DNA of 64,000 nt from Bacteroidia bacterium (GTDB lineage Bacteria > Bacteroidota > Bacteroidia > Cytophagales > Cyclobacteriaceae): contig JAUILA010000026.1 of assembly GCA_030432655.1 (NCBI GenBank), positions 1-64,000 of the forward strand, written 5' to 3'. A program made the translations under genes and the position numbers. The notes under the pieces were generated by a model. It had not been told where the DNA came from. It searched no databases and saw nothing but the letters and a program-made list of their open reading frames with translations. Positions 1 to 8,610 of the stretch are shown here, one piece after another; position 1 is the stretch's first letter; every line of letters begins with the position of its first letter.

Positions 1-15
1 AATTACAATATACGA

Positions 16-50
16 AAAAGGGCCGTTCCTACTATGGATTCGGCCCTTTT
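16..50. terminator. Hairpin terminator, probably bidirectional
   Basis: The arms AAAAGGGCCG (16-25) and CGGCCCTTTT (41-50) are perfectly complementary around a 15-nt loop. The A-run and T-run on the two sides would give a U-tract in either direction. It most likely ends a gene lying left of the window. Confidence 0.7.
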
Positions 51-81
51 GATTTCTAGGAGTCCTTAACTTAATACCATT

Positions 82-110
82 GGAGGGGGGCGTAGGGGGG
101 TGTTACATCC
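82..110. repeat. G-run intergenic repeat, partial copy
   Basis: This stretch carries two runs of six G around CGTA, followed by TGTTACATCC. The same 20+ bases recur at 492-520 in the same orientation, where they form one side of a larger hairpin. Only one arm is present here, so it looks like a degenerate or incomplete copy. Confidence 0.6.
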
Positions 111-152
111 TTAGGTATTCGTGCGTCTAAGTAGATAGTCGTAGCATCATTT

Positions 153-226
153 GATGGTCGTAGCATGTTGCTACGGCCCCTCTTCGGAACTATTTCCGAT
201 CGTAGCGTAGAACGCTCACGACCATC
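153..226. repeat. REPIN-like 74-bp repeat, copy 1
   Basis: Copy 1 of a 74-bp element that recurs at 394-467 with few differences. It opens with GATGGTCGTAGC and closes with a degenerate form of the reverse complement. Inside are two short hairpins, GTCGTAGCATG-TTGCTACGGC and CGTAGCG-TAGAACGCT. Two inverted hairpins in one unit is the layout of REP doublets (REPINs). A short related stretch, GTCGTAGCATCAT, lies just upstream at about 139-150. Confidence 0.65.
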
Positions 227-335
227 CAATCTGTCATCTCCGGGCCGAACGAACCCTGCCTCGCCGGCAGGTGGGCAGAGATCCCGCAGCTACGGAGCCT
301 TACTCTTTACTCTTACCGGGATCTGTCGATCCCAG

Positions 336-384
336 ATCCCCGTCTGGAAAGCGCAGCCCTTCGTTTAGTCTACCGGACGGGGAT
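336..384. repeat. Inverted repeat between the two REPIN-like copies
   Basis: ATCCCCGTC (336-344) and GACGGGGAT (376-384) are perfect complements separated by 31 bases. The stretch between the REPIN-like copies shows no credible gene: a 67-codon open frame from 165 has biased, repeat-derived composition. Confidence 0.45.
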
Positions 385-393
385 GACACCCCT

Positions 394-467
394 GATGGTC
401 GTAGCATGTTGCTACGACCCCTCACGTAGAACTATTTCCGATCGTAGCGAAGGACGCTACGACCATC
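394..467. repeat. REPIN-like 74-bp repeat, copy 2
   Basis: The better-preserved copy. The outer arms GATGGTCGTAGC and GCTACGACCATC are exact reverse complements. The left half contains the perfect hairpin GGTCGTAGCA-TGT-TGCTACGACC, and the right half pairs CGTAGCG with CGCTACG. It aligns to 153-226 without length change. Confidence 0.7.
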
Positions 468-485
468 ACAGAATTACCAACCTTC

Positions 486-545
486 CCCCCTTGAGGGGGG
501 CGTAGGGGGGTGTTACATCCCCCTACGCCCCCTTCAAAGGGGGAA
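486..545. repeat. G-run hairpin repeat overlapping the lpxB stop
   Basis: The two sides, CCCCCCTTGAGGGGGGCGTA... and its near reverse complement ending in CAAAGGGGG, fold on each other around TGTTACATC. Each arm is also a small C-run/G-run hairpin. The right arm encodes the last residues and the stop codon of lpxB on the minus strand, so the element lies partly inside a gene. It may also act as that gene's terminator. Confidence 0.65.
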
Positions 546-1638
546 TCACAAAACCGATCACCTCCTCCGCTGCGTTTTCTGAGGCTCGGCCGGTGTCAAG
601 CAGTTTGTAAATGTGATCATAGTCGGCCAGCACCTGGTCGCGCCGTGATCCATTCTCCAGCATATCTGTAATTTCCGCTTCCAGGCGGTTGGCCGTCAGG
701 TCACCCTGGAGGAGCTCCGGGACTACTTCCTTGTTCGCAATCAGGTTGACCAGCGAAATGAACGGGATTTTCACCACACGTTTGCCGATAGCAAACGACA
801 ACGCATTGGCCTTATAGACCACTACCTGGGGTACACGGAACAGTGCCGTTTCGAGCGTAGCCGTTCCCGAGGTCACGACCGCCGCGTCGGCATGATGGAG
901 CAGGTCGTAGGTGCGCCCCTCAAAGGAATGCACATTATCATGTACCCGTATAGACGAATATTCGACCGACGGCAGGTTATCAACCGTACCCAGCAAAAAC
1001 GTCCATTCGGGGTGACGGGCTACCAGGGATTCCATCACAGGAAGAATTCGGCGGACTTCCTGCAGGCGGCTGCCGGGAAGCAAGGCCACCTTTTTTCGAT
1101 CTCCGTCCGGCAATCCCGCATCATTCGCTTGATGATCCTTCACCGCATCCAGCACGGGATTTCCCACGTAGCATACGTCCATGTCGAAGCGCTTGTAAAA
1201 TTCTTTCTCAAACGGGAGAATGCAGAGCATTTTGTCCGTCAGCTTTTTTATCTTCCATCCCCTCCCCTGGTTCCAGGCCCAGATCTTGGGAGAAATGTAG
1301 TAGATCACCGGGACGCCCTTTTCCTTCGCATAGGCTGCCACACGCAGGTTGAAGCCCGCATAATCAATCAGCACCAGAGCGTCGGGACGGAAATTGTCGA
1401 TATCTTCCTTACACTGCTTCAACCGCTTGCGGATGGTCCCCAGGTTGGTGATTACTTCCCAAAAGCCCATGAAGGCCATCTGGTCATAATGAACGGTGAT
1501 CTCCATGCCCGCTTTCTTCATTTCATTGCCGCCGAACCCGCGGGTCGCAAGATCCGGGACTTTGGAAGACAAGGCCCTGATGAGGTTGCCTCCGTGAAGG
1601 TCACCCGATCGTTCGCCCGCTATCAGGTAAAGTTTCAT
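523..1638 (-). CDS. lpxB: Lipid-A-disaccharide synthase LpxB
   Basis: LpxB joins UDP-2,3-diacylglucosamine to lipid X at the inner face of the cytoplasmic membrane, giving the lipid A disaccharide of outer-membrane lipopolysaccharide. The 371 residues match the family length. The N-terminal glycine-rich AGERSGDLHG motif (residues 7-16), the YYISPKIWAWN segment and the LLPGSRLQEV segment are typical of the GT-B fold of this family. It starts 3 bp after the upstream pterin-synthase gene, so the two are probably co-transcribed. The last residues, IPPLKGA, and the TAG stop come from a G-run repeat that also occurs as non-coding DNA at 82-110; the ancestral C-terminus was probably replaced by the repeat. 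Confidence 0.96.
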   Translation of the reverse strand: MKLYLIAGERSGDLHGGNLIRALSSKVPDLATRGFGGNEMKKAGMEITVHYDQMAFMGFWEVITNLGTIRKRLKQCKEDIDNFRPDALVLIDYAGFNLRVAAYAKEKGVPVIYYISPKIWAWNQGRGWKIKKLTDKMLCILPFEKEFYKRFDMDVCYVGNPVLDAVKDHQANDAGLPDGDRKKVALLPGSRLQEVRRILPVMESLVARHPEWTFLLGTVDNLPSVEYSSIRVHDNVHSFEGRTYDLLHHADAAVVTSGTATLETALFRVPQVVVYKANALSFAIGKRVVKIPFISLVNLIANKEVVPELLQGDLTANRLEAEITDMLENGSRRDQVLADYDHIYKLLDTGRASENAAEEVIGFVIPPLKGA

Positions 1639-1641
1639 GCT

Positions 1642-2064
1642 TTATTCGCCAAAGTATTCGACGAAATTACGGGGGGTTTCGTACAGTTTGAGGGCATGCA
1701 GCCTGCCGGTATCGGTGATGGACGGAAGAGCCTCCTCCAGGATCTTCCAGATCTCCACGATCAGATTCTCCGTGCTGGCCATTTTCCCCTGCATAAACGG
1801 GACGTCCAGGTTGATGTTCTTGTGATCCAGTTCGTCGATCACCTTCTCCCGGATGAGCAGGCTTAGTTTTTTCAGGTCGACCACGAATCCGGTATCCGGA
1901 TCGGGTGTTCCCTTAACGGTTACAATCAGGTCGAAATTATGTCCGTGCCAGTTCGCATTCGCGCACGGTCCGAAGACCTCCTGGTTCTTCTCTTCACTCC
2001 AGTCGGGATTATACAGTTTGTGGGCTGCGTTAAAATGTTCCTGGCGGCTGATGTAAACGATCAT
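1642..2064 (-). CDS. queD: 6-pyruvoyl-tetrahydropterin / 6-carboxytetrahydropterin synthase family
   Basis: Enzyme of the PTPS/QueD family, which converts 7,8-dihydroneopterin triphosphate either to 6-carboxytetrahydropterin (queuosine pathway) or to 6-pyruvoyl-tetrahydropterin. Counting from the ATG at 2064, the zinc ligands are His15, His40 and His42 (HGH) and the likely catalytic Cys is Cys34. The sequence CANANWHGHNF resembles the eukaryotic PTPS form (CNNPNGHGHNY) more than short QueD, so the product is uncertain. A TTG four codons upstream is less likely as start. The gene is followed after 3 bp by lpxB, a functionally unrelated neighbour. Confidence 0.9.
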   Translation of the reverse strand: MIVYISRQEHFNAAHKLYNPDWSEEKNQEVFGPCANANWHGHNFDLIVTVKGTPDPDTGFVVDLKKLSLLIREKVIDELDHKNINLDVPFMQGKMASTENLIVEIWKILEEALPSITDTGRLHALKLYETPRNFVEYFGE

Positions 2065-2164
2065 CTCTTCATTCAATTCTGGTGCAAATATAGGAAATGG
2101 GATTCAAACGGCTGTTTTTTTTAATCTCTCCCTTATTGCCGTAATTTGCAGAAAAACAGGAAGC

Positions 2165-3136
2165 ATGATCGTTGTAACCGGTGCCGCAGGCTTCATTGGA
2201 AGCCGTCTCATCAAACGTCTGAATGAGGATAATTTCAATAACATTGTCGCTGTGGATGCCTTCGGGGATCCCAAAAAGGAACGCAACCTGGAGGATTTGA
2301 AAATCCACGTTCGGGTGGAGCGGACTGATTTCATTGACTGGCTGGACGAACAGTATGAAGAAGTCGAGTTTATCTTTCATATCGGGGCCAAGACCGACAC
2401 CACGCTGTTCGACAAAGCCTTGCTGAAAGAACTGAATACTGATTATACGAAGGACATCTGGGTTCGCTGCACCGGCTACCAGATCCCGCTGGTTTATGCC
2501 TCCTCAGCTGCCACCTACGGACTGGGAGAATATGGCTACAAGGATGATGAAGACCTGATCCCCCAGCTTAAACCGCTTAACCCCTATGGCCAGTCCAAAC
2601 AGGACTTCGACGTCTGGGCCCTGGAACAGGAGCAGAAGCCCTTTTTCTGGGCCGGCCTCAAATTTTTCAATGTGTATGGTCCGCATGAAGACCACAAGGG
2701 ACGCATGGCCTCTGTGATCTGGCATGCTTTCCGGCAGATTTCTGAAACCGGAAAAATGAAACTGTTCCGTTCGCATAATCCGGAGTACAAGGACGGCGAA
2801 CAAATGCGGGATTTTGTATATGTGGAAGACGTGGTCAACGTATGCATGTGGCTGATGCAACACCGCAAAGATTCCGGGATATACAACCTGGGGTCAGGAA
2901 AAGCGCGCACATTCGCCGACCTGGTTTCGGCGGTTTTCCGGGCAATGGGGAAAGAAGAACAGGTGGAATTCATTGATACACCGGAAGACATTCGCGACAA
3001 ATACCAGTACTTCACCGAGGCGACAATGGAAAAACTGAAAGATGCCGGATATGACAAAAGTTTTCACTCATTGGAAGAAGGCGTTGAGGATTATGTGAAG
3101 AACTACCTGATGAAACGATCTACGGAGAATACCTGA
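2165..3136 (+). CDS. hldD: ADP-L-glycero-D-manno-heptose 6-epimerase
   Basis: HldD (RfaD) inverts C6 of ADP-D-glycero-D-manno-heptose to give the heptose donor for the lipopolysaccharide inner core. It is a 323-residue short-chain dehydrogenase: the NADP-binding GAAGFIG motif is at residues 6-12, Ser-Ser at 113-114 belongs to the SSAATYG motif, and the catalytic pair is Tyr141/Lys145 in YGQSK. The family signature KFFNVYGPHE follows. With lpxB on the other strand nearby, this corner of the window serves outer-membrane lipid assembly. Its 3' end overlaps the convergent lipoprotein gene by 17 bp. Confidence 0.94.
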   Translation: MIVVTGAAGFIGSRLIKRLNEDNFNNIVAVDAFGDPKKERNLEDLKIHVRVERTDFIDWLDEQYEEVEFIFHIGAKTDTTLFDKALLKELNTDYTKDIWVRCTGYQIPLVYASSAATYGLGEYGYKDDEDLIPQLKPLNPYGQSKQDFDVWALEQEQKPFFWAGLKFFNVYGPHEDHKGRMASVIWHAFRQISETGKMKLFRSHNPEYKDGEQMRDFVYVEDVVNVCMWLMQHRKDSGIYNLGSGKARTFADLVSAVFRAMGKEEQVEFIDTPEDIRDKYQYFTEATMEKLKDAGYDKSFHSLEEGVEDYVKNYLMKRSTENT

Positions 3137-3920
3137 AAGTCATAACTACGCGGTATTCCGGATTAAACGTATTGTCTGCCACAGTCAGTGTAAACTCCTG
3201 CGTATCCGGATCCCAGGTACCGTTTCCGACCCAGGCCACTCCGTATTTTTCTTCAATTTCCACACCGTTCAATCTGATCGTACCGCAGCGGTCGGTAAAT
3301 TCACCGGGGATGGTCCCGTACTCGGGCCCTTCGTAATACCGGAAATTAAGGTTGGAAATGCGGAATGTATTATCCTCCACCTTCTCTACCAGTACATCCA
3401 TATCAGCTGTGATCTCACGATAGATACCCTCCGGTATTGAAGAAGAACAGGAAATGGAAATAACGTTGGTGTAGGAGGCATAAGCCGGGTTAAGGCGGAC
3501 ATTGCCTCCGCTTACCCCTGTTAGCCGGATCGACAGGTTAAACTGCTCACCCAGGGAAAAATTGCTGGTAAGTATATCATAATTTACAGTAGCTGATAAC
3601 TGTCCGGCCGGGATAACCACCGTACCTTCCATATCAATGGGTTCAATATGCGTGCCTGGTTCGACGGTACCCGTAAGTACATAGGCCACCGTCACTGGTT
3701 CGCTTTGCGCCACAGAATCAATGATGATGGTAAACCGCTCCCGGGTGGCGGTGGATTTTTTCTCATAAAAATTATTTACCACAACGCCCTGCGACGTGGT
3801 GGCCTCGGCAATTTCGATATAGGAGGATACAGGTGTGGGGTCTTCCCCGGAATCCCCGCAGGAGCTCAAGCCGATCACCATGACCGACAAGCCAACCAAT
3901 ATGACAAAAACCGCTCTCAT
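3120..3920 (-). CDS. Lipoprotein with Calx-beta/DUF1735-like domain
   Basis: A 266-residue predicted lipoprotein. The signal peptide ends in the lipobox LSSC with the acylated Cys at residue 21, followed by a flexible acidic linker. Residues about 40-150 look like a beta-sandwich of the Calx-beta or DUF1735/DUF4843 sort found in surface lipoproteins of SusC/SusD loci (repeated beta strands, VVIPAGQLSATV). The C-terminal half is a second beta-rich domain I do not recognise. It lies downstream of susD in the same direction, but a strong terminator separates them, so membership of the SusCD unit is only possible. The 3' end overlaps hldD by 17 bp. Confidence 0.75.
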   Translation of the reverse strand: MRAVFVILVGLSVMVIGLSSCGDSGEDPTPVSSYIEIAEATTSQGVVVNNFYEKKSTATRERFTIIIDSVAQSEPVTVAYVLTGTVEPGTHIEPIDMEGTVVIPAGQLSATVNYDILTSNFSLGEQFNLSIRLTGVSGGNVRLNPAYASYTNVISISCSSSIPEGIYREITADMDVLVEKVEDNTFRISNLNFRYYEGPEYGTIPGEFTDRCGTIRLNGVEIEEKYGVAWVGNGTWDPDTQEFTLTVADNTFNPEYRVVMTFRYSP

Positions 3921-4015
3921 CGTTCATTTACCAATAGTCCTGATAAATGTACGAACAAATTATTAATTATCTCACTGTGAGTGAATTAAGGCATTTTTTT
4001 AAAGGCTGGCACAAT

Positions 4016-4047
4016 AAAAAAAGGGTTGCTTTCGGGCAACCCTTTTT
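4016..4047 (-). terminator. Rho-independent terminator after susD
   Basis: On the minus strand AAAAAGGGTTGC pairs with GCAACCCTTTTT around a 6-nt loop, and a T-rich run follows. It lies 18 bp after the susD stop codon and closes the susCD transcript. Confidence 0.85.
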
Positions 4048-4065
4048 AATTATAATGAGACAGGT

Positions 4066-5442
4066 TTAGTAGCCTGTGTTTTGCTCAATATTAGAATTGG
4101 CATTGATCTCATTTTCCGGAATCGGGAATGCGAGATCAGAATCACCAAATGCCACCCTGTCGCCATCAAAAGTCTGACGTGGATCCACTTTCATGATATC
4201 CCTTCCATTCCTGAGAAGATCATGGAAACGAAATCCTTCGAAAGCAAGCTCCTTGCGACGTTCTTCGAGGATGTTATCAATAGTAGCCTCACCATACGTA
4301 GAAGCTCCAACCGCAGCAGGAATCTTGTTCAGTTCAGTAAGAGCGTCACCGGCCTGTCCGGACTGAAGCAATGCTTCCGCGTAATTCAGGATTACCTCCG
4401 CGTAGCGGATAACAAGCACGTTGTCATCATAAGTAGGACCGCCTGTCGGGTATTTGCCCAGCATACGAATCGTGGTTCCGTCCTCATCAAATCCGTAAAG
4501 ATCTTTACGAACATCACCGTCCTCATACGCATCATACAAATCCTGAGTAGCCACTACGTCGCCATAGTTGGTTCGGTTGTAGATGTTGAACAACCCGTTA
4601 ATATTCGGGTTATCCGAAGGAGTAAACGCGATTTCGAAGATAGACATATCACTTAGGCCGCCAACGAATGAAGACGCATATCCGGCACCTGATGCCAGGT
4701 TGAATTCGCCTGAATTAATCACGTACTCAGCTTCTGAAATCAGTGCCGACCAGTTTCCTGTATACAGGTGGTAGCGCGTTTTAATCGCAGCCACTCCATA
4801 GGTAGTCATACGGATCGGGCCTTCATTCAGTGACTCTGACATTAAAGATTCTGCCATATCCAGGTCATTACCGATCATGGTCCAAGTATCCGCAATTGAA
4901 TTACGGGAAGGAGCAAGGTCACTAAGGAAACCTCCTACATAAGGAATTCCCAACGAACCACCTGTATATATCTGTCCGTAGAAACGGAGCAAATCCATAT
5001 GTGCCAGTGCACGTACAGCATAAGCTTCTCCTACGATGTGCTGCGCTTCAGGCGTACTGCCTTCATCGCCAATTTCCGCATCAATGATGAGGTTGGTATT
5101 AGCGATAACTTCATAGATGTCCAACCATGTTGTGCTGGGATCACCTGAAGTTGAATTATAGGCAAACTGTCCTGATAACACAAAACGTCCTGAGTTTCCA
5201 TTACTGTACGCGTTATCCGAGCGTACCGTACCGTGTGCGATAATATCACGACCGTAATAACCAATCTGGCCCATCCGGTCGTAAGCTCCCAGCATGATCC
5301 CGTCTAAATCTTCAACGGTATTGATACTGGTATTTACATCCTTGGAAGTACTTACAGTCGGCTCGAGGAAATCCTCCGAACAACCAAACAGCATAAGTAC
5401 TGCCAGTGCAATTGCATTATATTTATTAAGTATTTTTTTCAT
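4066..5442 (-). CDS. SusD/RagB-family outer-membrane nutrient-binding lipoprotein
   Basis: The lipid-anchored lid of a SusC/SusD importer on the cell surface. The signal peptide ends at Cys21 in LFGC. The N-terminal SusD helices, with the tetratricopeptide-like run around AVRALAHMDLLRFYG, and the C-terminal motif EERRKELAFEGFRFHDLLR are characteristic. The 458 residues are within the usual range. It starts 12 bp after susC ends and is co-transcribed with it, followed by a terminator. No glycoside hydrolase, peptidase or sulfatase is encoded beside it, so the substrate cannot be read from context. Confidence 0.95.
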   Translation of the reverse strand: MKKILNKYNAIALAVLMLFGCSEDFLEPTVSTSKDVNTSINTVEDLDGIMLGAYDRMGQIGYYGRDIIAHGTVRSDNAYSNGNSGRFVLSGQFAYNSTSGDPSTTWLDIYEVIANTNLIIDAEIGDEGSTPEAQHIVGEAYAVRALAHMDLLRFYGQIYTGGSLGIPYVGGFLSDLAPSRNSIADTWTMIGNDLDMAESLMSESLNEGPIRMTTYGVAAIKTRYHLYTGNWSALISEAEYVINSGEFNLASGAGYASSFVGGLSDMSIFEIAFTPSDNPNINGLFNIYNRTNYGDVVATQDLYDAYEDGDVRKDLYGFDEDGTTIRMLGKYPTGGPTYDDNVLVIRYAEVILNYAEALLQSGQAGDALTELNKIPAAVGASTYGEATIDNILEERRKELAFEGFRFHDLLRNGRDIMKVDPRQTFDGDRVAFGDSDLAFPIPENEINANSNIEQNTGY

Positions 5443-5454
5443 GATTGCTTCTTT

Positions 5455-8400
5455 TTAGAATCTCACATTCAACCCTGCTGTCAGCACTTTCAATGCAGGA
5501 GCATTCAGATCCAGGAATCCGTCCGCATCAACTTCGGGATCAAATTCCAGGTTTTCATCTTTAGTCCAGGTGAACAGGTTGGTTCCCCTGAAGTAAATAT
5601 CAACCCCTGTGAGACCGATTTGCGAAACCAGTGAAACAGGCAGTGTATAACCAACTGTCATGTTTCTCAGACGCAGGAATTCTCCGTCATACAAACGACG
5701 CGATGAAGCTGAGTTTGACTGGGATGTATTACCGTAAACGTTACGTGGGTTTTCAGCTACATCACCAGGCTGTTGCCAGCGGTCAAACTGACGAGCATAC
5801 CCATTGGCAATAGTAAAGGTGAACTGTCCGTCTGACTGTGAGTAGAATGCCCACGAATCATACACCTGGTTACCTGTACTGTAATAGAAATCTGCAGTCA
5901 GGTAAACACCTTTAAACTGGAAACGAGTGTTCAGACCTCCGAAGAATGTCGGCAGGGCGTTACCGCCGGCGTACACATCGCCAGCCTGTGAATAGGTGCT
6001 TGTAGTTTCAGAAAGAGTTTCATCAGTATACCACAATGCATCACCTGTAGCAGGATCAACTCCGGCCCATGCAGGCATGTACCAGGCATTAACCGGCTGT
6101 CCGACAGTGATCTTCTGGGTAGCAGTCTCGCTTCCAATCTCATCACCATTCGCATCAACAGGCAGTTTGGTCACTTCATTCTCAAGAGAAGTGAAGTTAA
6201 ATCCGAGTGTCCATGTGAAGTCTCCTGAACGGATCACATCACCTTTAGCTGAAACTTCCCATCCTTTGTTCACCATATCCCCGATGTTCTGGGTCTGGCT
6301 GGTGAAACCGGTGGTACGTGACAATGGCACGTTGAAAAGCATGTCTGTGGTCTCCCTGTTGAAGTAATCAACCGTTACATCCACACGATCGAAGAAGTTC
6401 AAATCCAATCCTACGCCGAACTGGAAGGAATTCTCCCATGTCAGCTCTTCGTTACCTACCTGGCTCGGGAATACCGCAGGCTGACCGTTGTAATCAGCGC
6501 TGTACGCCAGGAATGCCTGATAGTTGTTCAATCCGATAAAGGCGTTACCTGTTTTACCGTAAGATGCACGCAACTTACCAAGGCCCAGCCAATCCATATT
6601 ATCAAACAGTGCATTCTCAGAGAATGACCATGCTGCACCAAATGCGTAGAATGTACCCCAGCGATACTCAGGAGCAAAACGTGAATTACCTTCACGACGG
6701 ATCGACGCATCGATGAACAACTGGTTGTTAAATCCATAGTTCACAAATCCCATGATGGAATTGATGGCCCAGTCATTTACAAAACCGGAAACAAACGTCG
6801 GGTTACCCGTTGAGGAAGGATAATATAATCCATCCGCGGCAAAACCGTCACCGCCTGAAGCAGTGGTTTTGTAATCATTCTTCTGTGCTTCATACACAAC
6901 AGAAGCAGTGAAATTATGATCCACACCCAGGTCAAAATCGTATTTCAACTGGTTTTTAATAACATAGTTGAAGTTACGGTTGCTGTACATGGTTGATCCA
7001 CCACCTTCACCGGCGCCATCACCATAATTCCTGTTGTCAAAGTACAATTCTTCAGTCAGCAGGAAATCCAGTCCGACTGTTCCGATATACTGCAGTCCGG
7101 GAATAATATCCACGGTAAGTTGCGTATTGTTCAGTATCCTTGACTGAACACGCTCATTGATGTCATTTGCTGCAATGTAAAGCGGGTTGAAGAATACACC
7201 CGACAGGTCTGTGATATTCGGAGTTCCGTCATCATTACGCGGCCTGTCAGTAGGTCGCATAAAGATTACCGCTCCGTCCGGGTTACCGAAATAAGCAGTA
7301 CCTTCCAGCTGTCCGTTCTGCGTTACCTTAGAGGCAGTCAGCGAGTTTGACAGGTGGAATTTTTCGCTCAGGTAGGTTCCCAGGTTAACTTTACCGGTTA
7401 CACGCTCGAAATCACTTCCGACGTTCACACCGTCCTGCTGCATGTATCCAAGTGATACATAGTAGTTGGTTTGTTCATTACCACCACGTGCAGAGAAGTC
7501 ATACTGCTGCGAGATAGCGTCATCATTCTTCACTTCCTCGTTCCAGTCGGTGTCTGTAACACCGTCCCAGCCACTGTCTTCGTTGGCCTGTGCTTCAGCG
7601 ATGGTGCCGTAGAATCCGGCATTAACCAAACTCTCATAATAAAGCTCATCCCACTGCGCGGCGTTAAGCATGTCAGGACCGTCTACAGCACGATCCACTC
7701 CGCCATACTGCGCGCTGAAATTAAATGAGGCTTTGCCTGATTTTCCACGCTTGGTGGTGATAATAATTACACCGTTGGTACCACGTGCACCGTAAAGTGC
7801 AGTCGCACTGGCGTCCTTTAACACCTGAACGCTTTCAATATCGTTCGGGTTGATCGAGGCAAGTACACCCAGGTTACCGGTAGCTGTCGAACGGTTGTTA
7901 TCACCGCTCACTACAGGTACCCCGTCAATTACGAATAATGGTTCATTCGACGTGGAAATAGAGCTTATACCACGAATCCTGATCTGCTGAGTGGAACCGG
8001 GTGTTCCTGATGAGTTGCTCAGCTGAAGTCCGGGAACATTACCCTGTAACACCTGGTCAACGGAAGGCATCGGACGGTTTTCAATCACATCTGCTCCTAC
8101 AGAGGCAACCGAACCCGTAAAAGATTCCTTGTTACGCTCACCGTATCCGGTAATTACTACTTCAGATAATTCGGTAACATCCTGTGCCATGGCGACATTA
8201 ACAACAGATTGTGCGCCGATAGCTACTTCTTTGGTCGCAAGACCAATGAAAGAGAATACTAGTGTACCTCCTTCCGTGGGCACCTCCAGTGTATACTGTC
8301 CGTCGATAGACGTAACAGTACCAACAGAAGTCCCTTTCAATACAACATTCACTCCTGGCAGCTCAGAACCATCGTCCTCGGACGTAACTGTCCCGGAGAT

Positions 8401-8475
8401 GGTCCGTGTCTGTGCATTAGCGGTAAACGCTAAAACACTGAACGCCAGAACCATGAAAAGTAGAGATTTTCTCAT
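5455..8475 (-). CDS. SusC/RagA-family TonB-dependent outer-membrane transporter
   Basis: A 1006-residue TonB-dependent channel that imports oligomeric nutrients together with SusD. In order: a signal peptide ending near residue 21, a carboxypeptidase-regulatory-like domain (about 25-100, RTISGTVTSEDDGSELPGVN), a plug domain (about 110-230) with the SusC signature PLFVIDGVPV and the ALYGARGTNGVIIITTKRG segment, then a long beta-barrel ending in aromatic FxVRF-like residues. No N-terminal anti-sigma-interacting STN domain is visible. It is the first gene of a two-gene unit with susD and has a TAnnTTTG element 83 bp upstream. Confidence 0.97.
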   Translation of the reverse strand: MRKSLLFMVLAFSVLAFTANAQTRTISGTVTSEDDGSELPGVNVVLKGTSVGTVTSIDGQYTLEVPTEGGTLVFSFIGLATKEVAIGAQSVVNVAMAQDVTELSEVVITGYGERNKESFTGSVASVGADVIENRPMPSVDQVLQGNVPGLQLSNSSGTPGSTQQIRIRGISSISTSNEPLFVIDGVPVVSGDNNRSTATGNLGVLASINPNDIESVQVLKDASATALYGARGTNGVIIITTKRGKSGKASFNFSAQYGGVDRAVDGPDMLNAAQWDELYYESLVNAGFYGTIAEAQANEDSGWDGVTDTDWNEEVKNDDAISQQYDFSARGGNEQTNYYVSLGYMQQDGVNVGSDFERVTGKVNLGTYLSEKFHLSNSLTASKVTQNGQLEGTAYFGNPDGAVIFMRPTDRPRNDDGTPNITDLSGVFFNPLYIAANDINERVQSRILNNTQLTVDIIPGLQYIGTVGLDFLLTEELYFDNRNYGDGAGEGGGSTMYSNRNFNYVIKNQLKYDFDLGVDHNFTASVVYEAQKNDYKTTASGGDGFAADGLYYPSSTGNPTFVSGFVNDWAINSIMGFVNYGFNNQLFIDASIRREGNSRFAPEYRWGTFYAFGAAWSFSENALFDNMDWLGLGKLRASYGKTGNAFIGLNNYQAFLAYSADYNGQPAVFPSQVGNEELTWENSFQFGVGLDLNFFDRVDVTVDYFNRETTDMLFNVPLSRTTGFTSQTQNIGDMVNKGWEVSAKGDVIRSGDFTWTLGFNFTSLENEVTKLPVDANGDEIGSETATQKITVGQPVNAWYMPAWAGVDPATGDALWYTDETLSETTSTYSQAGDVYAGGNALPTFFGGLNTRFQFKGVYLTADFYYSTGNQVYDSWAFYSQSDGQFTFTIANGYARQFDRWQQPGDVAENPRNVYGNTSQSNSASSRRLYDGEFLRLRNMTVGYTLPVSLVSQIGLTGVDIYFRGTNLFTWTKDENLEFDPEVDADGFLDLNAPALKVLTAGLNVRF

Positions 8476-8557
8476 AATACTTCCTTTAGGTTAACATTAA
8501 AATAATTATTAGGTAAAGCTACATAGAAAATACCACTAAACGGGGTATTACTATTAG

Positions 8558-8565
8558 CAAATTTA
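8558..8565 (-). promoter_or_regulatory. Candidate -7 element of the susCD promoter
   Basis: Read on the minus strand the sequence is TAAATTTG, a full match to the Bacteroidota -7 consensus TAnnTTTG. It lies 83 bp upstream of the susC start and would give a leader of about 75 nt. I see no clear -33 TTTG at 19-21 bp, so the promoter may need help from an activator. Confidence 0.5.
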
Positions 8566-8610
8566 TAACCCAAATTGGGGGATTTTGTTTAAATAAGGAT
8601 GTAATAAATG

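Noticed and set aside
165-368. 67-codon open frame in the left repeat region
   Set aside because: It is made of repeat sequence, has unnatural composition and no start context.
892-1866. 324-codon open frame opposite lpxB and queD
   Set aside because: It is the antisense of two clearly recognised genes and shows no domain of its own.
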